Below, piece by piece: positions 34,979 through 43,762 of a stretch of DNA of 64,000 bases. Source of the stretch: JAXLQL01 sp046331625 (lineage in GTDB: Bacteria; Acidobacteriota; Terriglobia; Bryobacterales; Bryobacteraceae); NCBI GenBank assembly GCA_046331625.1, contig JAXLQL010000003.1:186001-250000 (forward strand), in the 5' to 3' direction. The notes under the pieces were generated by a model. It saw nothing but the letters and a program-made list of their open reading frames with translations. It made no database searches and had not been told where the DNA came from. Each line of letters opens with the position of its first letter. Within the stretch, counting starts at the first letter, position 1. The translations under genes and the position numbers were made by a program.

Positions 34979-35018
34979 AAAAAATCGGGCCGGCCATGCT
35001 TGCGGACACGACCGGCCC
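34979..35018 (-). terminator. Rho-independent terminator downstream of the PilZ gene
   Basis: On the minus strand GGGCCGG pairs with CCGGCCC (35012-35018 with 34987-34993), followed by GATTTTTT. The loop is 18 bases. It stands 49 bp after the stop of the PilZ gene at 35067 and would separate it from the PilZ-J gene. Confidence 0.6.
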
Positions 35019-35066
35019 CTCTCTCTCTTGGAAACTTCTTCTTCGGGAAAACGCGCCAAGCTTCGG

Positions 35067-35414
35067 TCAGGCGTTGGCTGACCGGCGGCTCATCAGGCGC
35101 CGGGGATCGAACAGATGCAGCGGCTTGAACAAGCGCTGCGTCCAGCGGACACCGTCCTCGAATTGCACACCGAGAAAATAGCCGATCTCGCGGTACACGC
35201 AATAGCGCACCGCGCCCACCAGCTCACCGTTCACGTAGCTGATCTTCACCTGCGTGTGCAGCGGCACTGACACGTCCAACTGCAGGCAGGCCCCTGACAG
35301 CGAAATGTCCTCCAGATTGGCAACGGCGCGCCGTGTCCTCCCGGACTTGTCCTTCCACTCCAACTCCACCAGATCCGCGCATAGCAGGCGGGGCTCTGTG
35401 CGTCGCTCTTGCAT
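35067..35414 (-). CDS. PilZ-domain protein
   Basis: A 115-residue single-domain protein. It has the N-terminal RRTEPRLL (RxxxR-type), the second motif as ISLSGACLQL (D/N-x-S-x-x-G-like) and GYFLGVQFED, the PilZ order, so cyclic di-GMP binding is likely. It is upstream of the PilZ-J fusion gene, with a terminator in between. It may link second-messenger signalling to pili or exopolysaccharide. Confidence 0.85.
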   Translation of the reverse strand: MQERRTEPRLLCADLVELEWKDKSGRTRRAVANLEDISLSGACLQLDVSVPLHTQVKISYVNGELVGAVRYCVYREIGYFLGVQFEDGVRWTQRLFKPLHLFDPRRLMSRRSANA

Positions 35415-35504
35415 ATGCCCTCTTATCGGCGTTCCGAAAACACGGGATTAGCGGGCGGCGCCGCGCGAAAAACACCTACTGCGGGTGTAAGGCGCTCCCG
35501 GCGC

Positions 35505-36260
35505 CTAGATGCGGTTGAACTGCTGTACGGCCTTCCCTAAACCTTTCAGCTTCTGGATCAAAGGTACCATCTTCGATTCCCTCTCATCGATCTCGAGCGC
35601 CCGCTTCAACACCTCCATCGCTCGATCCTTCGGCACCGCCACCACTCCGTCTTCACTCGCCACAATGATGTCGCCCGGCGACACTTGTACGTCACCGCAC
35701 TTCACCGCGATGCCGTTGGCCACCGTCGCATAACGCCCCACCGAACTCGACGGAACCACGCTCCGCGCGAACACAGAAAGCCCCAGCCCGCGTACCTCGG
35801 CGACATCCCGCACTCCGCCGTCGATCAGGATTCCGGCCATTCCGCGAGCCTTCGCCGCCGTCGCCATCAAGCCCCCGAGACCCGCCACGTCGAGTCCGTT
35901 CTCGATCACGATGATCCCCACGTCGCCAGCGTCCGCCGTGTCGATCATCTCCACCGAGTACTTGGCGCTGAGCGTCGGGCTCGCCTGCTCCGGAGTCGAT
36001 TCGCGCATGAGCGCGGTCTTGGCGCGGCCCACGAACTTCGCCGCCGGACCCTGCAGCGTCTGCGGCCGCATCTCGTGCGTGAGGAAGCCGCGTTGCCCGG
36101 CCACCTGGTCCATCGCATCGGCCACGCTCGCGACCGTGGTCTTCTGGAAGCCCGCGATCAGCGGGTCCACCACCACCGCGGGTTTTCGCATCGCCTGAAA
36201 TCCGTACCCGAGAGCGACCGCGGCGAATGCGGCGATTGTGGCTTTGGGAAATTTCTTCAT
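35505..36260 (-). CDS. RraA-like family protein with N-terminal signal/anchor
   Basis: A 251-residue protein. The main part (residues 35-230) is the RraA/4-hydroxy-4-methyl-2-oxoglutarate aldolase fold, with GLGGLMATAAKARGMAGILIDGG and VRDVAEVRGLGLSVFARSVVP. The glycine-rich GGL loop and the R-D pair (GGVRD) expected for metal-dependent aldolase members are present. An N-terminal KKFPKATIAAFAAVALGYGF looks like a signal peptide or anchor, unusual for a family that is normally cytoplasmic. It is divergent by 24 bp from the membrane protein gene. The reaction is unknown. Confidence 0.85.
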   Translation of the reverse strand: MKKFPKATIAAFAAVALGYGFQAMRKPAVVVDPLIAGFQKTTVASVADAMDQVAGQRGFLTHEMRPQTLQGPAAKFVGRAKTALMRESTPEQASPTLSAKYSVEMIDTADAGDVGIIVIENGLDVAGLGGLMATAAKARGMAGILIDGGVRDVAEVRGLGLSVFARSVVPSSSVGRYATVANGIAVKCGDVQVSPGDIIVASEDGVVAVPKDRAMEVLKRALEIDERESKMVPLIQKLKGLGKAVQQFNRI

Positions 36261-36284
36261 ATCTCATGCCATTCTACCTGTTGG

Positions 36285-36875
36285 ATGTGGACCGAACGCG
36301 CACTCAAAGCCGGATCGTGGCTGATCGCCATGTGGGGCTTCGGCTGGCTCATGCCGGACATCCTCGGCGCGGCATTCTTCGATGCGGCGCTACTGCTCTG
36401 CTATGCCTTGTTCGCCCTGCTGTTCGTCGCGCCGGTGGTTTGTGACGCAGCCGAATCGGGCGAGCCAGCGCGCCCGGCCATGCTGCGCGGGGCGGCCTTC
36501 GGCTTTGCTTCATCGTTCGCGCTGACAGCGGTGCGCGTGGTCGCGGTCAATCGCCAGTTCCATGCGCCTGAATGGCTCCTGCCCGAACCCTCCGTCGTGG
36601 TGGCGATGGCTGTCTTCACGGCCGTGTGGAGTTGGTTCTCGGCAGCACTCTCGCTGTGGCTCACCCGGCGACTCGGCTCTGCGGGAGCAGCGCGACAGCG
36701 GATCCGCACCGGCTTCTTCATCGCCGCCCTGGTCGCCGTGATCGCCAACCAATATGGACCCGACTCGCTCCGCCTCGCCTTCGGCCAAGCTCTCGGTCCC
36801 GGCCGAATCCTCTGGTGGTCGGCCGCGGTCTCGGCGTTGCTAGTCGCCGCCAGCAGATTGTGGGGCAGGCTCTAG
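36285..36875 (+). CDS. Hypothetical membrane protein ending inside a dispersed repeat
   Basis: A 196-residue protein with about five hydrophobic helices (SWLIAMWGFGWLMPDIL, LLCYALFALLFVAPVV, SVVVAMAVFTAVWSW, FFIAALVAVIANQY, ILWWSAAVSALLVAAS). No family is recognised. The last five residues (LWGRL) and the TAG stop are encoded by the 41-bp repeat core beginning at 36859. The start at 36285 is the first ATG compatible with the divergent gene. Confidence 0.7.
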   Translation: MWTERALKAGSWLIAMWGFGWLMPDILGAAFFDAALLLCYALFALLFVAPVVCDAAESGEPARPAMLRGAAFGFASSFALTAVRVVAVNRQFHAPEWLLPEPSVVVAMAVFTAVWSWFSAALSLWLTRRLGSAGAARQRIRTGFFIAALVAVIANQYGPDSLRLAFGQALGPGRILWWSAAVSALLVAASRLWGRL

Positions 36876-38015
36876 CCTGCGCGGGACTTCAGTCCCGCTA
36901 CTCGGCTTCAGCCCAAACAAAAGCCGCGTCACCCGCGTCCGCCGCACCACCTCGAACGCCAGCCAACTCCCGGCCGCCGTCACCGCCATCGTGACCGCAA
37001 GCTTCACAGAAACACTCCAGGCCTGCTGCACGATGTAGTATCCGGCGGCGACGATGATCGTCTGGTGCACGATATAAAACGGGTACACCGCCTCGGTCGC
37101 GTAGCTCAGCCACGCCCCCCCGCTGTGGATCGTTGCGCGCGCATATCCCACCAACGCGAAGATCGCGAACATGCCGTAGTAGGCGTTGATCAGAGTCCAA
37201 GCGAAAGGCCCGGGCTGAGTATCGGTGACGAGCACGCCGAAGAAGACGACAACCGAGGCAACCCAGCCAGCAAGAAATTCGCTGCGCCGCCGCTCCACCA
37301 GATCGAGCAGAGCGGGACTCGAAGCAAAAACAAATCCCCACAGAAATGTGATGAGGCTGCCGGCGAGGTTCGCCCAATCGGCGATGAGGTTGTGGGTCAC
37401 CGGCCAACGCGGACCCAACACCAGCGCGTTCACAATCGAGGGTACGTTCACCAGATAGATCGCTGCCGGCCAACGTTCGCACAGCCGCGCCAGCGAAGCG
37501 ATGGCGCCGCGGCCCGAGTCCCCACGCAGCCACGCGAACACCGGAATGCACACGAGCGAGTAGACGAGAATGTAGACCACGAACCAGAGATGATGCCAAC
37601 TGAACGATCCCTTCGGATAGGGGACGAGTTCGAGCACGGTGCGATAGAACTCGCCGTAGCTCGCGAACTTGGCGCCCTGTTGCAGCCGCTCATAGTAGAT
37701 CTGCGGCGGGATGATCACGAACATCCCGAACACCACCGGGATGAGCAGCCGCCGCAACCGCTCGCCCGCGAACTCGCCCCACCCGCGCCGGCGCAGCGAG
37801 AAAGCCACGCCGCATCCGGAGATGAAGAACAACAGCGGCAACCGGAACCGGTTGAAGAACAGCATCGGGTAGATGAGCAAATGCGCGATCTCCGGGTTCT
37901 TGATGTGGAACTCCCACGGGACGAAGATCATCCCGGAGTGATAGAAGATGAGCGCACCGAAGGCGGCTACACGGAGCCAGTCGAGTCCGTACTCGCGGGG
38001 GGCGGGTTGGCTCAT
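36840..38015 (-). CDS. Acyltransferase family 3 membrane protein (OafA-like)
   Basis: A 391-residue protein of about ten transmembrane helices. The start has the acyltransferase-3 signature (YGLDWLRVAAFGALIFYHSGM), with the catalytic-type His in FYHSG and the RFRLPLLFFISGCGVAFSL motif. These enzymes acetylate or otherwise acylate cell-surface glycans. The C-terminal residues SGTEVPRRLEPAPQ are the translation of the repeat core at 36859-36899, read on the minus strand, so the natural C-terminus was probably replaced by a repeat insertion. It overlaps the convergent gene by 36 bp. It follows the STAND-like ATPase gene by 44 bp. Confidence 0.88.
   Translation of the reverse strand: MSQPAPREYGLDWLRVAAFGALIFYHSGMIFVPWEFHIKNPEIAHLLIYPMLFFNRFRLPLLFFISGCGVAFSLRRRGWGEFAGERLRRLLIPVVFGMFVIIPPQIYYERLQQGAKFASYGEFYRTVLELVPYPKGSFSWHHLWFVVYILVYSLVCIPVFAWLRGDSGRGAIASLARLCERWPAAIYLVNVPSIVNALVLGPRWPVTHNLIADWANLAGSLITFLWGFVFASSPALLDLVERRRSEFLAGWVASVVVFFGVLVTDTQPGPFAWTLINAYYGMFAIFALVGYARATIHSGGAWLSYATEAVYPFYIVHQTIIVAAGYYIVQQAWSVSVKLAVTMAVTAAGSWLAFEVVRRTRVTRLLFGLKPSSGTEVPRRLEPAPQSAGGD
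36859..36899 (+). repeat. Dispersed double-hairpin repeat, copy C (core only)
   Basis: The 41-bp core (GCAGGCTctAGCCTGC then GCGGGACttcaGTCCCGC) without the leader seen in other copies. It lies across the 3' ends of two convergent genes and contains the stop codon of the plus-strand one. Confidence 0.85.
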
Positions 38016-38059
38016 TCCTCAGAGTGTACGCAACCGGCGAGCCGAAGGTTCCCGTGTTG

Positions 38060-39472
38060 CTATTGCGATGCCGCGGCGGCGCTGGCGATGTAGCCCTGCG
38101 AGCGCAACCACGCGGCGAACATCGGCACAGCGAGTTCGTTGTTCGCGTCGAGGAGGCAGCGGCGGTCAAGCCAGCGGCGCGTGGGCCCATCGAGTTCAAT
38201 GGGACGGCGTTCGCCTAACGCAGCGATGGCGGTCTTTGCGTAATCCGGAGCCTTGTCGAAGAGATCGCTGAAATAAGTGCTGGCCCAGTCGAGGACGCGT
38301 GGCTCTACGATGGCTACATCGGCTGGCGTGGCGACGGTGCGCATCTGCTGCCCGAGCCAATCCACCAGCGAAGATCCAAATGCCTGCAGCAGGAACGGCT
38401 GCCCGCCAGTCCGCTCGTAGATGGCCGCCGCGACCTCCTCCGGGATCGCGTCTTTCGGAAAGTCCTTGGTGGGAGCGTGCAGGAGCGCGATGGAAGTCTC
38501 GCGATCGAGGTAGCCGAGCCGGACCGGGCGGGCGTTGATGAAGTGGTCGTTCCAGACCTGGTCGAGTTCGTCGAAGGGCGCGTCGCCCGAGACGAGCAGA
38601 AACACACGCTGGCGATGCTGGATGGTGGCGCGGAGCAGCCCCATCAACTGGATCAGTTCGGCGCGCGTGCCTTGATAGACCTCTTCGAGCCGGCGAAACT
38701 CATCGAGTCCGATGAGGACGCGGCGGCCTTCGGGGAGTTGGTCAAGCTTCTCGAACCATTCTTGCGTTTGGTCGAACGTGGGGTTCTCGCCGAGCAATGG
38801 CAGGTCGATGCGGCGATGGATCTTCGCTTGCTTTGCGGCTTCTTTGGCTAGGTTGCCGAAGAACTTCGCGTTAGTGGAGACGTCGTGGTTCTGGAGATCG
38901 AAGTAGACGGGGATCGTGTCCGGGAGCTTGGCAGGGAGCATCTTGAGGAGACTGCTCTTTCCGCAGCGGCGCGGAGCGAGGAGGAGGATGGAGGAGCGGC
39001 GTGAGGGGTCGGCGAGGATTTCCTCGAGTTCGCGGATGGAGCCGTCGCGGCCGCGGAAGGTCTCGGGGCCGAATTCGGGGTCCAGAGGATTGCCTGCGCG
39101 GAATGGGTTGCCGAGCGTGCCGGAGGTTGCCTGGACGGCCTCTTCGCGGAGTCGTACAGCGATGGCGCGGATGGCATCGTACGGTTCGCGGAAATGAGGG
39201 TGCGCGTTGAGCTCGTTGGCGAGGACGTCGAGACGCTTATCGAGTCCGTCGAGGTGCGTGAGGCAGGGATGGGGATTGGGCGCACCGCTCGCGGCGGCGA
39301 GGTAGCGTCCCGCTTCGGAGAAGGCAAGGAGAATGGAAGGGGCGGCCTGGATTCCAGGGAGCCACTCACCAGTGAGATCGGCGATTGCTATGTAGTTGTT
39401 GGAGGGCGCGCAGCCGATGAGCTCCTCGGCTTGTCGCTTGTGGACATCGGAATCCTCATCGTCCCCGGCCAT
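38060..39472 (-). CDS. STAND-like AAA ATPase with unknown N-terminal domain
   Basis: A 470-residue protein. The ATPase module has Walker A APRRCGKSSLL (about residue 165) preceded by GRDGSIRELEEIL, and Walker B RVLIGLDEFRRLEE (about 255), followed by a helical domain (LDRETSIALLHAP; YERTGGQPFLLQAFGSSLVD) as in ORC/STAND ATPases. The first 130 residues are not recognised and begin abruptly with a charged MAGDDEDSDVHKRQ, so a loss of N-terminal domains is possible. It starts 8 bp after the HEAT-repeat gene in what looks like an exopolysaccharide-linked operon. Confidence 0.75.
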   Translation of the reverse strand: MAGDDEDSDVHKRQAEELIGCAPSNNYIAIADLTGEWLPGIQAAPSILLAFSEAGRYLAAASGAPNPHPCLTHLDGLDKRLDVLANELNAHPHFREPYDAIRAIAVRLREEAVQATSGTLGNPFRAGNPLDPEFGPETFRGRDGSIRELEEILADPSRRSSILLLAPRRCGKSSLLKMLPAKLPDTIPVYFDLQNHDVSTNAKFFGNLAKEAAKQAKIHRRIDLPLLGENPTFDQTQEWFEKLDQLPEGRRVLIGLDEFRRLEEVYQGTRAELIQLMGLLRATIQHRQRVFLLVSGDAPFDELDQVWNDHFINARPVRLGYLDRETSIALLHAPTKDFPKDAIPEEVAAAIYERTGGQPFLLQAFGSSLVDWLGQQMRTVATPADVAIVEPRVLDWASTYFSDLFDKAPDYAKTAIAALGERRPIELDGPTRRWLDRRCLLDANNELAVPMFAAWLRSQGYIASAAAASQ

Positions 39473-39480
39473 GGAGCGCC

Positions 39481-40767
39481 CTACCGCACCCGCGCCCGGA
39501 CACTCGCCAACGCCCGCGAAGCCGCCTGGCTCACCTCACCATCCGGATCCTTCGTCAGAGCCTCGAGCACCGGCACCGACTTCGCATCCCCCGTGTACGC
39601 CAACGCCTCCGCGAGATCCTGCTTCTCCGCCTTAGTGCGGCTCTCCATTCCCGGATACAGGGACTCCCGAACGTCGCTCCGATACGAAAGCTCGCGCAAG
39701 AACGCCGCTGCCACACTCCGATATCCGGAGTTGTTGAGCGTGTTCACCAGGTACTCGAGCGGCGAGAACTTCGCCATGTTCGTGCGGCCCAATGACACCG
39801 CCGCGAACGCGAGACTCAGCCTCGGCTTCATCTTGGTCTCGGACTCGAAATTGCGCTCCACCTTCTCGAGATCCGCGTGATTGCCGATGCGCGCATAGCC
39901 CTCGGCTGCCGCGGCCCGCAGATTATCGTCCGGATCACTGTAGTAGGTGTCGAACACGGAGCGGTTGCTCTCGTCGCCCAACATCGCCAACGCTCCCACG
40001 GCAGCCGCCCGCACCTTCCCATTCCGCGCGCGCGTGATCGCCGCTCGGATCCCCGGTGACGCCGACCGGTTCCGCAGCAGCCCCACCGTCTCGAGCGCCG
40101 CGATCTGCACCCGCTCATTCAGATCCTGCAGCAGGAACTCCACTGCCGGCGCGGTCTCCGGATCGCGAATCTTCTGCAGCGCCACCAGCGACTCGTAGAT
40201 CAGCGTCGTGTCCTTCGTCTTGAGCGAATCGGTCAGCGCCGTCTTCGCTTCCTTCACTCGCAGCACGCCCGCGCCGCGAGCCGCCACGGCTCGAGTCTCG
40301 TAGTTCACGCCGAGCCCAACCGCCGTCGCGATCGCCTCGCGCACATCCGCGCGCACCTCGATCGCCGGATGAATCACCTGATCGTTCGTATCGGTGAACC
40401 GGCCCTTGATGCCGCGGCCCAGCCGCTTGAGACTGCCGCTGATGCCGGTTTGCCGGTAGCCGGGATAGTAGAAGTTCACCAGGCCATCCACGGCGAGTTG
40501 CCTCACTTCGGCGTCCTGCTCTTTCGCCGCCTCCACCAGCGGATCGAGCGACTTCGCTCCGCCAATGGTCGCGATGGCGTCCACCGCCTCGCGCCGCACC
40601 TTGGGATCGCTGTCTTGGAAATAGCCGCGCAGTTGTTCGATCGCCGGATCGCCCTGCTTGGCCAGCGCGTCGATGTTCTTGATCTTGTCTTTGGACGACG
40701 ATTGAGCCGGTAGCCCCGGTACGAAGGCGAGCGCCGCAATCAGCAGCGCGCCAGAGAAATGCTGCAT
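39481..40767 (-). CDS. Exported HEAT-repeat protein
   Basis: A 428-residue protein with a signal peptide (LLIAALAFVPGLPAQ) and HEAT repeats through its length, e.g. SDPKVRREAVDAIATIGG, DAEVRQLAVDGLVNF, LNERVQIAALETVGLLRN and DPDGEVSQAASRALASV. HEAT arrays are protein-interaction scaffolds; here it would act in the periplasm. It starts 15 bp after the sugar transferase stop and ends 8 bp before the STAND-like ATPase start, so the three are probably co-transcribed. Confidence 0.87.
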   Translation of the reverse strand: MQHFSGALLIAALAFVPGLPAQSSSKDKIKNIDALAKQGDPAIEQLRGYFQDSDPKVRREAVDAIATIGGAKSLDPLVEAAKEQDAEVRQLAVDGLVNFYYPGYRQTGISGSLKRLGRGIKGRFTDTNDQVIHPAIEVRADVREAIATAVGLGVNYETRAVAARGAGVLRVKEAKTALTDSLKTKDTTLIYESLVALQKIRDPETAPAVEFLLQDLNERVQIAALETVGLLRNRSASPGIRAAITRARNGKVRAAAVGALAMLGDESNRSVFDTYYSDPDDNLRAAAAEGYARIGNHADLEKVERNFESETKMKPRLSLAFAAVSLGRTNMAKFSPLEYLVNTLNNSGYRSVAAAFLRELSYRSDVRESLYPGMESRTKAEKQDLAEALAYTGDAKSVPVLEALTKDPDGEVSQAASRALASVRARVR

Positions 40768-40782
40768 TCTCCTATTGTGGCT

Positions 40783-42162
40783 CTACTGCGCGCCACGCGA
40801 GAGCAGCATCACCTTTACCGTGTGGAACATGATGTAGAAGTCGAGCGCGGGCGTCAGGTTCTTGATGTAGTAGAGATCGTACTCGAGCTTCTTGATGGTG
40901 TCTTCCATCGTGTCGCCGTATTTGTAGTTGATCTGCGCCCATCCGGTGATGCCGGGTTTGACGAAATGGCGCTGCCGGTAGAACGGGATCTTCTCGCTCA
41001 AGGTCGACACGAACTCCGGCCGCTCCGGCCGCGGACCCACCAGCGACATCTCGCCGCGCAGTACGTTGAACAACTGCGGCAACTCGTCGATGCGCGACTT
41101 GCGCAGGAACTTGCCGAGCGGCGTGATGCGCGGATCGTCGCGCGTGGCCCAAACGGCTCCGCTCTTGGCCTCCGCGTCTTGCCGCATCGACCGGAACTTG
41201 AACACCGTGAAGATCTCGTTGTTGAATCCCACGCGCTTTTGCCGGTAGAGCGCCGGACCCGGCGACGTCAGCCGCACGATCACAGCCACGATCAGCATCA
41301 GCGGCGCCAGCAGCACCACGCCAATCAGCGCGAGCGCGAAGGAGTAGGCCGCCTGAATCTGCAGCGTCCCGGGCCTCGGACCCAACTCATGCGAGAAGAT
41401 CAACTGCGACGGACGCAGTTGTTGCGTGCAGACGCGGTTGAAGACGGCCTCGAACGTGGCGGCTACCTCTTCCACACGCACGCCAGAGAATTTGATGTCG
41501 AGCAGGTCGAGCACCGGAAGTTTCTGCCGCCGCTCCGACATTCCCACCACCACGCGATCCGGCCGCAGCGTATCGGCGATCTTGCGGAATTCGTCCACTG
41601 ATCCGAGGCGCTTCCACTTGCCCAGCCGCTCAGACTCTTCTGGCTCCACTACGAAACCCGATACGGAAAGCCCCAGTTCCGGACGTTCGCTCACCGCCTC
41701 GGCCACCTGGAGCGAGATATCGTTGGCGCCGAGGAAAAGCACTCGCTCGGCGGCCAGCCCCTGCTCCACCAGCGTGCCGTAGACGATCCGCCAGAGCGGT
41801 AACACGGCCAGCAGCAGCAGGCTGCCGCACATCATGATCCAACGCGGCAGCAAAAGCGAGGGAGCGCCGTAACCGATCAAGGCTTGCATCAGGAACGCCA
41901 GGCCGATCACGAGGCTGATCTGCTGGAACAGCGCGATCCGCTTGCCCACACGGAGGTCAGAGTAGAGGTCTTGGAGATAGAGTCCGAACAGGATCCCAGC
42001 CACCAGAACGCCGATGCGAATGAGACCGTCTTCGTAGAGCAGCCACACCATCGGATCGGTGGACGAGAGCATGTACGCCGCCAGAACGTACGCGCTCACA
42101 ATCAGGAGGGTTTCGGCGACCACCAGAGCCAGGATGGCCGACGGAACCAGGCGGTTGAGCAA
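40783..42162 (-). CDS. Polyprenyl-phosphate sugar transferase (XrtA/PEP-CTERM-type)
   Basis: A 459-residue initiating glycosyltransferase that moves a sugar phosphate to undecaprenyl phosphate. Four to five N-terminal membrane helices precede a nucleotide-binding-like middle (VLFLGANDISLQVAEAV) and the bacterial sugar transferase domain (about 265-459): YRQKRVGFNNEIFTVFKFRS, DELPQLFNVLRGEMSLVGPR and a final KPGITGWAQINY. The middle and C-terminal signature match the form associated with exosortase/PEP-CTERM systems, consistent with the PEP-CTERM protein at 56003. It heads the minus-strand operon. Confidence 0.9.
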   Translation of the reverse strand: MLNRLVPSAILALVVAETLLIVSAYVLAAYMLSSTDPMVWLLYEDGLIRIGVLVAGILFGLYLQDLYSDLRVGKRIALFQQISLVIGLAFLMQALIGYGAPSLLLPRWIMMCGSLLLLAVLPLWRIVYGTLVEQGLAAERVLFLGANDISLQVAEAVSERPELGLSVSGFVVEPEESERLGKWKRLGSVDEFRKIADTLRPDRVVVGMSERRQKLPVLDLLDIKFSGVRVEEVAATFEAVFNRVCTQQLRPSQLIFSHELGPRPGTLQIQAAYSFALALIGVVLLAPLMLIVAVIVRLTSPGPALYRQKRVGFNNEIFTVFKFRSMRQDAEAKSGAVWATRDDPRITPLGKFLRKSRIDELPQLFNVLRGEMSLVGPRPERPEFVSTLSEKIPFYRQRHFVKPGITGWAQINYKYGDTMEDTIKKLEYDLYYIKNLTPALDFYIMFHTVKVMLLSRGAQ

Positions 42163-42334
42163 TCAGCTCCCTCCAACGGGCGTCCAACGAAGCCCGGATC
42201 GCAATACACAGAACGGCTTGACCATTGTCAGCAACGCGAAGACTCGGCCGGTCTTTCCGGCTCTTTATGCCCCATCGGATCCTCAGAATATCCAGCCATA
42301 AAAGGGTACCATGAAGGGGCCGCGAGGGCCCGGG

Positions 42335-42344
42335 TTGCTATAAT
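42335..42344 (+). promoter_or_regulatory. Extended -10 promoter candidate for the LysM gene
   Basis: TTGCTATAAT contains TGC-TATAAT (-10 at 42339-42344), an extended -10 form that does not need a good -35; none is seen. It is 40 bp before the ATG at 42385, which has AAGGAG at 42372-42377. Confidence 0.5.
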
Positions 42345-42384
42345 CAGAGACTCTGAGAAGGCCTCTCGACACAAGGAGTCAGCA

Positions 42385-42789
42385 ATGGAACGCATAGACG
42401 AGCTCAAACTCAAGTACCAGTCGGTGTTGAACCTCATTCCACAAAAAGGTGTGCGTCTGGCCCACCTCCACGTGCAGGACAACAAGCTCTTCATCGGCGG
42501 CGCATGCCCGTCGGAAGACGTGAAGAACGACGTTTGGAACCAGATCAAGCTGGTCGACCCCGGCTACGGCGACCTGATCTGCGATCTCTCGATCGACGAG
42601 AGCCTCGCTCCGCCGGCGCCCGAGACCCGCACCTACACCGTGCAGCCCGGCGACTCGCTCTGGAAGATCGCGGCCGAGTTCTACGGCAACGGCGCTCAGT
42701 ATCCGAAGATCGTCGCCGGCAATCCGGACCGTCTCAAGAACGAGCACACGATCATCCATCCCGGTGACGTGCTCGTGATCCCGGACTGA
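42385..42789 (+). CDS. LysM-domain protein
   Basis: A 134-residue protein. The C-terminal LysM domain is at about 81-133 (RTYTVQPGDSLWKIAAEFYG, then HTIIHPGDVLVIPD) and would bind peptidoglycan-like glycans. The N-terminal part (LAHLHVQDNKLFIGG, then IKLVDPGYGDLICDLSID) resembles a short BON-like fold, as in YgaU-type proteins, but this is weak. There is no signal peptide, as in E. coli YgaU (Kbp). The ATG at 42385 has a good AAGGAG ribosome binding site. Confidence 0.88.
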   Translation: MERIDELKLKYQSVLNLIPQKGVRLAHLHVQDNKLFIGGACPSEDVKNDVWNQIKLVDPGYGDLICDLSIDESLAPPAPETRTYTVQPGDSLWKIAAEFYGNGAQYPKIVAGNPDRLKNEHTIIHPGDVLVIPD

Positions 42790-42813
42790 CCGCCTCGCGC
42801 GCCAACAACTGAT

Positions 42814-43491
42814 TCAAGCCACCATGGGGGACCGGGCAACCGGTTCCCCTTCGTATTTTCCGGCCCGGATCGCCGCCACGTCGAGCACGCGCCATTCAGG
42901 CGACGGGTTTTCAATAGCCCAGACGAGCGATTCGATCATCTGCCCGTGCGTCACCAGTCCGAGCCGCTTTGCGGTTTCTCGCGTCGGCGGGATCGCACCC
43001 ATCATCCAGTACGCCGGAAGGATCGCGTAGGGCCACCAATGTCCTGGACCGAGCACGTACCACGGCCGCAGGATCGTCGCGGGAACCCCGGTCCGCCGCA
43101 GTGCTTGCTCGCATTCTTCGCGTACGGCGATGTAGTCGCGCATGATCGGCGCCGGATGCGCCACGCTTACGTAGACGAAGTGCGTCGCGCCCCTACGGTG
43201 TGCCGCCTCGATGGTGGCGAGCGCGGACTTGCGGTCCACCGCCTGGAATTCCTTGCCTTTCCACGGTGAGGGCTTCGGCGTTCCCAGTAACTGCACGACG
43301 CACGCACCCGCCGGCATCGCGGCCTCCACATCGCCGAGCGAGAGCGGATCCCCAGCGATCGCTTCGGCGCCACGCGGGAGCTTCCGTTCCGACCCGCGCC
43401 GCACCAGCGCGCGCACGCGGTGGCCGCGCTTCACCAGCCGCTCCACCAGCGGCCGCCCCAGGTAGCCCGTCGCTCCGGTCACGAAGATCAT
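42814..43491 (-). CDS. NAD(P)-binding epimerase/NmrA-like protein
   Basis: A 225-residue atypical SDR. The N-terminal dinucleotide-binding motif is TGATGYLG (residues 5-12), followed by RALVRRGSERKL, and HFVYVSVAH is the middle strand. No YxxxK catalytic pair is obvious, so it may be a sensor or electron-transfer-chain accessory (NDUFA9-like) rather than a classical enzyme. It is convergent with the LysM gene. Confidence 0.85.
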   Translation of the reverse strand: MIFVTGATGYLGRPLVERLVKRGHRVRALVRRGSERKLPRGAEAIAGDPLSLGDVEAAMPAGACVVQLLGTPKPSPWKGKEFQAVDRKSALATIEAAHRRGATHFVYVSVAHPAPIMRDYIAVREECEQALRRTGVPATILRPWYVLGPGHWWPYAILPAYWMMGAIPPTRETAKRLGLVTHGQMIESLVWAIENPSPEWRVLDVAAIRAGKYEGEPVARSPMVA

Positions 43492-43575
43492 CGCTTGGAT
43501 GATACGCCGCCGAGCCCCATTTTGGATCTATCACGTCACTTGGAACCTCGTTCGCAGCCTTGTACTAACACAGTG

Positions 43576-43717
43576 TGTCCTACTATCCTTCAGTTTCTTC
43601 GCCGGCCGCGAAGATTTCAGCCCACGTGTGGGGCAGGCTTTAGCCTGCGCGGGACTTTAGTCCCGCTCCCGATGTGGCGCACGCTTCAGCGTGCCGGTAG
43701 GTACTTCAGTGCCCGCT
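43576..43717 (+). repeat. Dispersed double-hairpin repeat, copy D, with leader and a second variant unit
   Basis: The leader TACTACTATCCTTCAGTTTC starts at 43580, and the core (GCAGGCTttAGCCTGC, GCGGGACtttaGTCCCGC) is at 43627-43667. A second, diverged unit follows at 43673-43717 (GCACGCTtcAGCGTGC and a degraded second arm). Unlike other copies it lies in a divergent region, upstream of the cytochrome gene. Confidence 0.8.
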
Positions 43718-43762
43718 AGCCAAAGCGAACAGGATTGCAGCCAGCCGGGATATCATGTCGAA

